Of a DNA stretch of 64,000 nt, positions 7,812 through 16,900 are shown piece by piece. The notes under the pieces were generated by a model. That model saw nothing but the letters and a program-made list of their open reading frames with translations, had not been told where the DNA came from and did not search any database. The stretch is taken from assembly GCF_900128505.1 (NCBI RefSeq), contig NZ_LT669940.1:1668764-1732763 (forward strand), written 5' to 3'. The translations under genes and the position numbers were made by a program. The first letter of the stretch is position 1; each line of letters begins with the position of its first letter. Source of the DNA: Parabacteroides timonensis (GTDB lineage: Bacteria > Bacteroidota > Bacteroidia > Bacteroidales > Tannerellaceae).

Positions 7812-10100
7812 TTATTCCTTGATTTCTTTTGAGAATGAATAAGGTGCATCCTTTTCCTCCGTACCACGTGTTTTGTTCGGAGTACCGGACATGGTGCAAT
7901 TGATCGTCATGCCACGCAACAGGTCTTCATGGGTCAGGTAATTACGGGTGTAATTCTTGCCGTTTACCTTCATGGAAGAGATGTAGCGGTTGGCTTCATT
8001 GTTATTGTTTGCATTGATAACGACCTTCTTACCGTTTTCCAGATTCAATGTTACACTCTTGAATAATGGAGAACCAAGGATATACTGGTCAGTTCCCGGA
8101 CAAACCGGATAGAAACCGAGGGCAGAGAACACATACCAGGCAGAAGTCTGGCCGTTATCTTCATCACCGCAATAGCCGTCGGGAGTTGCGAAATAAAGTT
8201 TATCCATCACTTCACGTACCCAATACTGGGCTTTCCAAGGTTCACCGGAGTAGTTATACATATAGATCATGTGCTGGATCGGCTGGTTTCCATGTGCATA
8301 GTTACCCATATTCATGATCTGCATTTCACGGATCTCGTGGATAACACCACCGTAATAGCTATCGTCGAACAATGGCGGCACATTGAATACAGAATCCATC
8401 ATTGCATTAAAGCCGGACTTTCCTCCCATCAGGTCGATCAATCCCTGAGGATCGTGGAAGACAGACCAGGTATAATGCCAGCTGTTTCCTTCGGTGAAAG
8501 CATCTCCCCACTTCAACGGGTTGAACGGAGACTGGAATGTACCATCCTCGTTACGTCCACGCATCAATTTGGTTTCGGGATCAAACAGGTTCTTATAGTT
8601 CATTGCATGTTTGGCAAAGATGGCTATTTCAGACTCCGGTTTACCGAGTGCTTTTCCTAATTTATAGATCGTCCAATCGTCGTATGCATATTCCAATGTA
8701 CGGGCGGCACTTTCGTTGATCTTCACATTGTAAGGTACATAACCCAACTTGTTATAATAGTCGTAACCCAGACGACCGGTAGATGATACTTTCGGATGCA
8801 CATTGTTCGCACCATGTACAACAGCTTCCCAAAGCGTTTCGATATCGTAACCGCGTAAGCCTTTCAGATAAGCGTCTGCAACAACAGAAGCCGAGTTGTT
8901 TCCTACCATACAGCCACGATGACCGGGGCTCGCCCACTCCGGAAGGAAACCACTTTCCTTATACGTATTCACCAACCCTTCCTGCATCTTCACATTCATC
9001 GACGGATAGACCAGGTTCAGGAACGGGAACAGACAACGGAAGGTATCCCAGAAACCGGTATCGGTAAACATATAGCCAGACAACACTTCACCGTTATACG
9101 GACTATAATGCATTACGTTTCCATTGGCATCCACTTCATAGAAGCTACGGGGGAAAAGAACCGAACGGTACAGGCAAGAGTAGAATGTACGCAGCTTGTC
9201 AATATTATCGTCATTCACCTGTATACGTCCTAATGTTTCGTTCCATGTCTTACGACCGGCATCAGCAATCTGATCGAAAGAACGGTCGCCCAACTCTTTC
9301 AGGTTTTGTTCAGCCTGTTCAGGACTGATGAAAGAAGATGCGACACGGGCATGAACGAGTTCGCCGCGACGGGTAGAGAAACCGATAATCGCTCCGGTAT
9401 GATCTTCCTGAGCTTCGGTTTCACCTTTACGGATCTCGTTGTCACCAACCGTAGCCTTATAAGTAAAAGGTTTATCGAAGACAACAACAAAGTAATTCTT
9501 GAAATTATCAGGAACACCACCGCTGTTACGGGTCGTATAACCAATGATCTTATTCTCTTCCGGGATGATCTTGATATAAGAGCCGCGGTCGAATGCATCG
9601 ACGATCACATACGATTTATCAGTTTCAGGGAAAGTGAAACGGAACATGGCGGCACGTTCTGTCGGTGCAATCTCTGTCACCACATCGTGATCTGCCAGAT
9701 ACACACGGTAATAGTTCGGCTTGGCAACTTCTGCCTTGTGGGAAAACCAGCTGGCACGTTTATCCTGGTCGAACACCACTTTGCCGGTTATCGGCATAAT
9801 GGCAAACTGGCCGTAATCGTTGATCCACGGGCTGGGTTGGTGGGTTTGTTTGAAACCGCGTATCTTATCGGCATCATAGGTATATGCCCAGCCGTCTCCC
9901 ATCTTTCCGGTTTGCGGCATCCAGAAATTCATACCCCACGGCATAGCAATAGCCGGATAGGTATTTCCTGTCGACAGAGAGTGCTTGGACTGAGAACCAA
10001 CCAACGGATTTACGTAATCCACGAGGTCTGCCTTTGCAGCAGCTTTCATCGAAAACAAGCTGCCGCAAAGAGCAATAGCTAAAACAAATAGTCTCTTCAT
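7812..10100 (-). CDS. GH92 family protein with Gln in the catalytic-acid position
   Basis: A 762-residue exported protein with a signal peptide ending near AAAKA. It aligns with GH92 throughout and ends with the GDEDNGQTSAW acidic block. In the motif that is HGNEP in its two neighbours, this protein has HGNQP, with Gln606 at the general-acid position. From recalled literature, a GH92 enzyme that uncaps mannose-1-phospho-6-mannose carries the same Glu-to-Gln change, because a phosphate leaving group needs no protonation. A phosphomannan- or phospho-N-glycan-directed activity is therefore plausible (inference). It lies 20 nt downstream of the next GH92 gene in the operon. A different glycosidic specificity or loss of activity is also possible. 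Confidence 0.92.
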   Translation of the reverse strand: MKRLFVLAIALCGSLFSMKAAAKADLVDYVNPLVGSQSKHSLSTGNTYPAIAMPWGMNFWMPQTGKMGDGWAYTYDADKIRGFKQTHQPSPWINDYGQFAIMPITGKVVFDQDKRASWFSHKAEVAKPNYYRVYLADHDVVTEIAPTERAAMFRFTFPETDKSYVIVDAFDRGSYIKIIPEENKIIGYTTRNSGGVPDNFKNYFVVVFDKPFTYKATVGDNEIRKGETEAQEDHTGAIIGFSTRRGELVHARVASSFISPEQAEQNLKELGDRSFDQIADAGRKTWNETLGRIQVNDDNIDKLRTFYSCLYRSVLFPRSFYEVDANGNVMHYSPYNGEVLSGYMFTDTGFWDTFRCLFPFLNLVYPSMNVKMQEGLVNTYKESGFLPEWASPGHRGCMVGNNSASVVADAYLKGLRGYDIETLWEAVVHGANNVHPKVSSTGRLGYDYYNKLGYVPYNVKINESAARTLEYAYDDWTIYKLGKALGKPESEIAIFAKHAMNYKNLFDPETKLMRGRNEDGTFQSPFNPLKWGDAFTEGNSWHYTWSVFHDPQGLIDLMGGKSGFNAMMDSVFNVPPLFDDSYYGGVIHEIREMQIMNMGNYAHGNQPIQHMIYMYNYSGEPWKAQYWVREVMDKLYFATPDGYCGDEDNGQTSAWYVFSALGFYPVCPGTDQYILGSPLFKSVTLNLENGKKVVINANNNNEANRYISSMKVNGKNYTRNYLTHEDLLRGMTINCTMSGTPNKTRGTEEKDAPYSFSKEIKE

Positions 10101-10120
10101 GGTCTAATATATATGTTATT

Positions 10121-12460
10121 TTAATTTGATGATAAAGAATAAGGTTTGTCAGCTTCAGCAAAGACACGCTTCTTGTTTGGAGCAGATGTCATTTCGAAGG
10201 TCAGCTCTCCCCCGTTCATTATATCTTGTTGAGTAATATACGCTTTGGTATATGGTTTCCCGTTCAGTTTTACGGATTTGACGTAACGGTTCTTGTCGCT
10301 TACCTTGTCGGCCCTGACTTCGAATGTCTTTCCGTTTTCAAGAGATACTTTCATATAAGGCAGATAAGGGGCACCCAATACATATTGGTCGGTTCCCGGG
10401 CAAACAGGATAGAAACCCATCGCCGACAGAATATACCAGGCAGACATCTGGCCGCAATCGTCGTTACCACACAGGCCGTCGATATTGTTGCGGTACATCT
10501 TGTTCATGATCTCACGTTGCCAGTACTGGGTTTTCCAGGGTTGTGTAGTCCACATATACAGGAATGGGATATGATGGCTCGGTTCGTTACCATGCACATA
10601 ACCACCCAAAAGACCTTCTTTGGTAACATCTTCCGTTTCGGCGAAAAATTCGTCGGGCAGGTGCATAGTGAAGAGAGAGTCCAATTTAGTGATGAATGAC
10701 TTGTCTCCACCCATCAATCGGATCATATTGTTTACATCCTGAGGAACATAGAACGAATAGTTCAGGCCATTGCCTTCGATAAAACCTTCGCCGTGTGTGC
10801 TCAGGAGGTTGAAGTTCTCTTTCCAGCGTCCGTCGGAATAACGGGGACGGGCATAACCGATACTGGTGTCGAATACATTGGTATAGTTCATAGCCCGCTT
10901 CTTATAACGGTCGGCCACTTCACGATTTCCTGCCAAAAGGGCTGTATTGTAAATCGTCCAGTCGTCGTAGGAATATTCCAGTGTCAACGAAGCGGCACTA
11001 CCACTACGGTCGAGGGAGACATATCCTTTCTCCATCAATTCTTTCGTCCCGTCGTAATAAGGGATGGTAGAGCTGCTGACCATTGCTTTCAACACTTCCT
11101 CCTTATCCAGCGGCAAGCCTTTTGCCACGGCATCAGCCAATACGGATACAGAATGATAACCGATCATACACCAGTTCTCGTTTGCCATATGGCTCCATAC
11201 AGGCAACGCCTTATGTACACTTTGTTCGCAATGTTTCAGCATGGAACGGGCGATATCGGTATTCACCTGGCGATTGATGATATTGAACAGCGGATGCAAA
11301 GCCCGGTAGGTATCCCAGACAGAGAAGACCGTGTAATTAGTGAAATCGTCTGCTTTATGAATATTACCATCCAGGCCACGATACTGACCATCTACATCGG
11401 TATAGACACAAGGGTTGATCATCGTATGGTACAAAGAGGTATAAAGCATTGCCATCTGATCGTCAGTACCTTTCGCATCGATAACAGAAAGCTCCTTATT
11501 CCAGTTATCCGCAGCACGTGAAGCCAGTTGGTCAAAACTATATCCGGTAGCCTCGGCATGCAGGTTTTTCAAAGCGCCATCGGTGCTTACACCGGAAAGG
11601 GCTACTTTTACTTCCAGTTCATTCGAAGAAGCAGGATCGAAATCGAAATAAGCAACGATCTTCCGTCCGCCTATATCCGGGAAGTTCTCTTTCATATTGA
11701 ACTTGCCGTAACCGCCGCGGTAATCGACTTTTGCTTTTTCATCGCAGCCGTAATGGATAACCGGTTTGGAGAAAGACATGGCGAAATAGGTGTAATTGGC
11801 TCGTGCCCAGCCGTTGGTTATACGATATCCTGTCACTAACGTATCATTTTCCACACGGATACTTGTCCATAGAACCTTTCCGTCGTAGTTGTAAATACCA
11901 TGTATCATATCCAGGATAATACGCTGATTCTCCGCTTCTTTCGGGAAAGTATATTTATGTATTCCTGCCCGTTTGGTTGTAGTCAGTTGTGCTTTCACAC
12001 CGTAATCGGCCAGCATCACTTCATAATAACCGGGACGGGAGATCTCTGTGTCGTGTGAGAATCGGGAACGATAGCCGCCGTCGGGATCGGTTGCTGTTCC
12101 GGGATTCAGTTTCAGGCAACCGGTAGTCGGCATAATCAGGATATCACCCAGGTCGGAGTGTCCGGTTCCGCTGAAATGGGTATGGCTGAAACCGACGATG
12201 CTGCTGTCTTTATGCTGGTAACCGGCACAATATTCGTAAGCGCGGGGTTGATATTTGCCGTCCACATTATGCGGGATCGTATCGGTATCCGGACTCAACT
12301 GTACCAGTCCGAACGGTACGCATGCTCCCGGAAAAGTATGTCCCATCCCGTTCGTTCCGATGATCGGGTTCACAAATGAGACTTTATCCTGCTGAGCAAA
12401 TAAATTTCCTCCTGCCAGTAAAGCAGACAGAATTAAGGCTAAACATGTTGAAGACTTCAT
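10121..12460 (-). CDS. GH92 alpha-mannosidase (third paralogue)
   Basis: A 779-residue exported protein with a signal peptide ending near LFAQQ. GH92 landmarks include PGACVPFGLVQLSPDTD near the N-terminus, HGNEPSHH with Glu626 as the presumed general acid, and GNDDCGQMSAW as the acidic base block. It has the consensus active site for Ca-dependent exo-alpha-mannosidase. The three paralogues differ clearly from one another, which suggests division of labour between linkages rather than recent duplication. It is 17 nt downstream of the metallopeptidase gene and 20 nt upstream of the second GH92, so all three are probably co-transcribed. Confidence 0.93.
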   Translation of the reverse strand: MKSSTCLALILSALLAGGNLFAQQDKVSFVNPIIGTNGMGHTFPGACVPFGLVQLSPDTDTIPHNVDGKYQPRAYEYCAGYQHKDSSIVGFSHTHFSGTGHSDLGDILIMPTTGCLKLNPGTATDPDGGYRSRFSHDTEISRPGYYEVMLADYGVKAQLTTTKRAGIHKYTFPKEAENQRIILDMIHGIYNYDGKVLWTSIRVENDTLVTGYRITNGWARANYTYFAMSFSKPVIHYGCDEKAKVDYRGGYGKFNMKENFPDIGGRKIVAYFDFDPASSNELEVKVALSGVSTDGALKNLHAEATGYSFDQLASRAADNWNKELSVIDAKGTDDQMAMLYTSLYHTMINPCVYTDVDGQYRGLDGNIHKADDFTNYTVFSVWDTYRALHPLFNIINRQVNTDIARSMLKHCEQSVHKALPVWSHMANENWCMIGYHSVSVLADAVAKGLPLDKEEVLKAMVSSSTIPYYDGTKELMEKGYVSLDRSGSAASLTLEYSYDDWTIYNTALLAGNREVADRYKKRAMNYTNVFDTSIGYARPRYSDGRWKENFNLLSTHGEGFIEGNGLNYSFYVPQDVNNMIRLMGGDKSFITKLDSLFTMHLPDEFFAETEDVTKEGLLGGYVHGNEPSHHIPFLYMWTTQPWKTQYWQREIMNKMYRNNIDGLCGNDDCGQMSAWYILSAMGFYPVCPGTDQYVLGAPYLPYMKVSLENGKTFEVRADKVSDKNRYVKSVKLNGKPYTKAYITQQDIMNGGELTFEMTSAPNKKRVFAEADKPYSLSSN

Positions 12461-12477
12461 AATATATAATGTATTTG

Positions 12478-13587
12478 TTATTTCGTCAGGAACGCCTGGT
12501 ACTCATTCCACATCCCTTCGATGCTGCTATCTTCACCGAAGACACTTTTTATCGCTTTATCGAAACTCCAGACTTCCAGGTCGCGGACAGTCAGATGGAA
12601 TTTACGTATAGCATCCGGATCTTTGGTTTTCAGCCATTGGATAAAGAAACCCGTTGTGCGGTAACCATCCATCCAGTTACCTCCGGGCTTGCGTGTATTC
12701 ATATCAAAAAAACCGGCTTCTGCCCGCACAGCATCAGCCATTCCTTCGATACAGGCCCAAAATTCCTTATTGGTAGAATAACTCCCGATACCTCTCGGTT
12801 CGAACTGATAGGCATGAACCAACTCATGATATAAGACGCCACGTGTCTCAAAGTCGAGTTTATACAACGACTCGTTGGCTGACTTCTCTATGTGTTGTGT
12901 ACTGTATTCGATAGAAATAACAGGAGGATTGCCGGATTTGGCAGATACACCGTCGTAGTCTTTCAGTGTATATTGAATGGTCTGCACGTCATTCATCGTA
13001 TCCTGAGCGGTATAGAAAAGGATTTCCGCTACCTTTTCGGCATGGTATTTTATGTAAGCGTCCGGATCCTGCACCAGGTCGGCATAGATAGACGCCCCCT
13101 TTGTCTGAGGATCGAGCACCTCGAAGTCTACTTCGGGATATCTGAAATCTTTCCAGTCTGTCAGGAGGTTCTTTTCTGAGAAAGAGACATCGCCTATTAT
13201 CAATATATCATTTCCCTCAGTGGATGCTTCCAGCATATACTGTTTATAATTTGAAGGATTAGCTATCGTGCAAAGTATCTCCTGATAGCGGGAGCAGAAA
13301 CGCTGGTCTTTGCGTTCGTCAATCACCACCCATTTCGTTCCGTCGTACGAACCTTTTAATGTCCAGGTCGCCGGATCGTGTTCCGGCGTTTCTCCAGATG
13401 AGTAGAGTTTGTAACTTTGGATAGGAATGCTGCATTGAGTATCAAAAACAATTTTATTTAAGCCCTGCGCTCCCGTATAACAAGTGGTAGGATCTCCGTC
13501 CGATAATTCCGGGACATTTACAGAGATATTTTCCCTACATGCAGAGAATAAGAGTAAGCTAACTACTACAATTACATATTTATTCAT
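12478..13587 (-). CDS. secreted lipoprotein, basic-secretory-protein type zinc metallopeptidase with N-terminal discoidin-like region
   Basis: A 369-residue protein with a lipoprotein signal (LLLFSAC lipobox, Cys at about residue 17). Residues ~25-150 look like an F5/8 type C (discoidin, carbohydrate-binding) domain. The C-terminal half carries LYHELVHAYQ, an HExxH zinc site, followed by a conserved EGMADAVR segment, as in the basic secretory protein family (plant and bacterial peptidases). It heads the GH92 operon, 17 nt before a GH92 gene. This suggests concerted attack on a mannosylated glycoprotein: protein cleavage here, mannose removal by the GH92 enzymes (inference). No clear -7 motif is visible directly upstream, so the promoter may depend on an activator such as the adjacent HTCS. 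Confidence 0.85.
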   Translation of the reverse strand: MNKYVIVVVSLLLFSACRENISVNVPELSDGDPTTCYTGAQGLNKIVFDTQCSIPIQSYKLYSSGETPEHDPATWTLKGSYDGTKWVVIDERKDQRFCSRYQEILCTIANPSNYKQYMLEASTEGNDILIIGDVSFSEKNLLTDWKDFRYPEVDFEVLDPQTKGASIYADLVQDPDAYIKYHAEKVAEILFYTAQDTMNDVQTIQYTLKDYDGVSAKSGNPPVISIEYSTQHIEKSANESLYKLDFETRGVLYHELVHAYQFEPRGIGSYSTNKEFWACIEGMADAVRAEAGFFDMNTRKPGGNWMDGYRTTGFFIQWLKTKDPDAIRKFHLTVRDLEVWSFDKAIKSVFGEDSSIEGMWNEYQAFLTK

Positions 13588-13746
13588 AACAACACAACTT
13601 TACTGTTAACTCAATAATGCATTCACTATCCAAAGAAAACAACTCCCCAAAAATGCCTTTGTCTGAAAATGCCGATCAAACAAGGGCGGTGATAAATCAC
13701 GAATGCAATATTAGTTAGTTTCCATCTCCCTAGGTTATTCCTCAAA

Positions 13747-13799
13747 TACCAAAAGAGTGTCATAATCTGCCGGATGTAGATTATGACACTCTTTTGGTA
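13747..13799. terminator. perfect 22-bp hairpin between metallopeptidase and HTCS genes
   Basis: Arms 13747-13768 and 13778-13799 are perfectly complementary over 22 bp with a 9-nt loop. It lies downstream of the HTCS stop and upstream of the metallopeptidase start, both minus-strand genes. It could terminate HTCS transcription or act as a 5' leader element for the GH92 operon. No long T-run follows on the minus strand, so a classical terminator is not certain. Confidence 0.6.
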
Positions 13800-13834
13800 A
13801 TCCGGGACACTGATGGTTTCTTATAGGAAATGCC

Positions 13835-13926
13835 GATATTCCCGTATCGAAAGCATCGATAAGCACGTATCGAAGGTGCCAATAAGCACGTATCGACGAC
13901 ACCGATAAACACATATCGAAGGCAAC
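13835..13926. repeat. four tandem 23-bp repeats
   Basis: Four adjacent units of exactly 23 bp (13835-13857, 13858-13880, 13881-13903, 13904-13926) share the core TAAGCACGTATCGA with a few substitutions. The array begins 14 bp beyond the stop codon of the HTCS gene. The period is not a multiple of three and there are no spacers, so it is neither coding nor CRISPR. It may be a cluster of protein-binding sites or a decaying repeat. Confidence 0.8.
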
Positions 13927-13940
13927 GATGGAATAAGGAG

Positions 13941-16900
13941 TTAATTCTTCCGATATTCACCTGGTGTTTGGTTATACTTGGAGGCGAACTCGCGGTAGAA
14001 ATAGGATTTATTTGAGATACCTACTTTATAGATGATCTCCTGTACATTCAGATTGGTCGTTACCAGCAATTGGGCAGCATACGTCAGCCGGTAATCCTTA
14101 ATAAAGTCGGTCGGAGTAAGCGGAGATATTTTCTTGAACCGACGGTAAAGCGAACGGGTATTCATACCCATTTTCTCTGCAATCAGCTCGGGACGCAAAG
14201 TTTCCTTATCCAGATTCTCTGTGATGATAGCAATAACTTCATCCATAAATTCCTTATCTTCCTGATGGATCAACTGTCCCCCGGATTGCTCGTAAGCACT
14301 TTCCGGTGAATAGTAGTAATCTTTCAGATCCTTCTTACTTGTCATCAGACGATTCACCACCGAACGGAGCACAACCGACGAGAACGGTTTAGTCAGGTAA
14401 GCATCAGCCCCCAGGTCCAATCCTTCAGCCTGATCGCTTTCGGAGACACGGGCGGAAACGACGATCAACGGGATATGCCGGGTAAACTTATCCGACTTCA
14501 CACGACTAATCAGCTCCAGACCGTCTATATCCGGCATCATTATATCTGTAATAATAAGAGCCGGTGTTTGTTTCTCCATCAAAGCGAGTGCCTCTTCCAC
14601 ACTAAACGCTTCTTCTATCGTATAAGCCGGGGATAAAGATTCTTTGATAAGCCAGACAATATCTTTATTGTCGTCTACCACAAGGATACAAGGTTTGTCA
14701 TCCGCAGATACCGGTACCCCTATCTCACCCTGATCCGGAGAAGTCGCTAAAATACAGGTATCAGGTTCTTCGTTATCTTCCACCATATCGTCTTCATCTA
14801 CTTCCAGATGTGGTAACCGTACGATAAATTCAGCAAATTTACCTTCTTCACTTTTCACTTCTATCGTACCACGCAAAGACTGCACCATACTATGACAGAT
14901 AAACAATCCCAAACCGTTTCTGGAAGTCATTTGGGTATAATTGTTTCCATCCAGATCACCCAGTATACGATATCGGTCAAAGATTGTATTCAGGTCTGCT
15001 TCCGATATTCCTTTACCAGTATTATATACGCTGATGATTAACGAATCATCCTCTATCGTTGCCGAGATACGGATGTTGCCGGCCTCGTCCGTATATTTGA
15101 AAGCGTTGGATATCAGATTAACCAAAATCTTCTTCAGACCGGTAGGATCGGTATTCCAATTAAGAGAGTCCGGCAGAGATATCGTAAAGTTTATTCCATT
15201 CTGCTCGGCAATAGGGGTAAAGGAGTCGTATTGCCTGCGAATAATATCGGAAACGGATGTCTTTTTAATACTGAAATAGTTCATTCCCGCTTCCTCTATC
15301 TTGCGGAAGTCGAGGATTTCCTGGATCAGTTCGTTGAGGCTTATTACGTTATCCCGCAATATACGGATATATCTTATCAGTTTATTATCCGAAGTATTCT
15401 CTGCATAAGTATGGATATAATCCCCCACCCCGTTGATCAAAGTAAGCGGAGTGCAAAGTTCATGTGTGATATTGGCGAAGAAATTCAGCTTTGCCTCATA
15501 TAGTTTTTCTTTTTGTTCTTCTCTGATCTTCCGTGCAACGAGTTGTTGCTTTTCTGCCATCCTCCGGTTGAAACGGTAGAGTAACCCCGTTAATAAAAGA
15601 AGAAATGCAAACACATATAATACGATTGCCCAGGTTGAACGATACCAGGGAGGAAGTACCTTCAATGGTAAAAGGTATTCGCGGGCATTCGAGTCATACA
15701 CATCGTTTTTGTAGCGAACTTTCAACACATAGTTACCGTAAGGAAGTTTGGTGAACGATATTTCATTATTCTTCTGTAATTCCGTCCAGCCGGTATTATA
15801 ATTCTGCAACAGGTAAGAGTATTCATAGTTTTCTCCATGAATATAATCTGTTGCAACAAACGAGATATTAAACGTCGAGATATCCGGAGGAATCACGAGC
15901 TGGGCTGATTCTGCATCCGTATAGTCGTAAAGACTTACCGTCTCCCCTCCCATCTTCAGTTCAAAGAAATGAAGGTCCGGCCGAAAGTTTTCCAACTGGT
16001 CATTTTGAGGTTCGATCCAGACGAGACCGTCAATACCACCGAAAAACAACCGTCCGGTATATTCGCATATCCAATAAGCGTCATCCGAAAATTCTGTAAC
16101 TTTCAACTCCTGATGCCCATAGTTATGGAAGAAACTGTTACGGGGATTATATTTCGTCAATCCTTTATTGGTACTTAACCAGATACATTCATCCCGGTCT
16201 TCCAGTATACCGTGGATCATATCGTTGCTGATACCGTCACTCCTATCAAACTGTCTGACATCACAGGTGCCTGATGAATTACATTTCATACGGGTCATTC
16301 CGGAACTGGCACCCAGATAAAAAGTCGAGTCGCTACTATAATACAGGCTTAATACGTCACCAATCGCCTGGTTGGATGAATTATTCATCGACATAAAGTC
16401 ATATTCCCGGGTAAGCAGGTCAAAACGTGCCATCCCGTATCCGCCGCGACTACCCAGATATATAGTCGATTTTCCGTCATAATACATCGAATAGAATTCG
16501 TTACAGACTTTTCCATCCTTCTCCAGTTGATAGGAATCAATGTATTTAACGATCAGACCCGATTTACTTTTCTCCAGAATAACCTCGATCAATCCATCCC
16601 CTGTCGTGGCTACCCACAAAGTAGAATCGTTTACCTCACAGATGGAATGCACATATCTTAATTTTGTATCGATCTTACTGGGAAGTGTATACACCTTCCC
16701 ATCTTCATACGAATAATAGGAAAGCCCCGGACCATCCGTTCCGATCCATACCAAAGAATGATACCGGCTCTTATAAAAACAATATACACGGTTATTAGAA
16801 AGTCCGTTGGCTGTGGTATAACGGGTTATTTTATCGGAAGGTATCTGTTTTCCCTTATAAGAATCATACTCCTTTATACGAACAAAGCCATCGCCTTTTG

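Noticed and set aside
9306..10082. 258-codon plus-strand ORF
   Set aside because: Antisense shadow of the second GH92 gene.
10793..11521. 242-codon plus-strand ORF
   Set aside because: Antisense shadow of the third GH92 gene.
13835..13926. CRISPR array
   Set aside because: Repeats are directly adjacent with no spacers and no cas genes are near.
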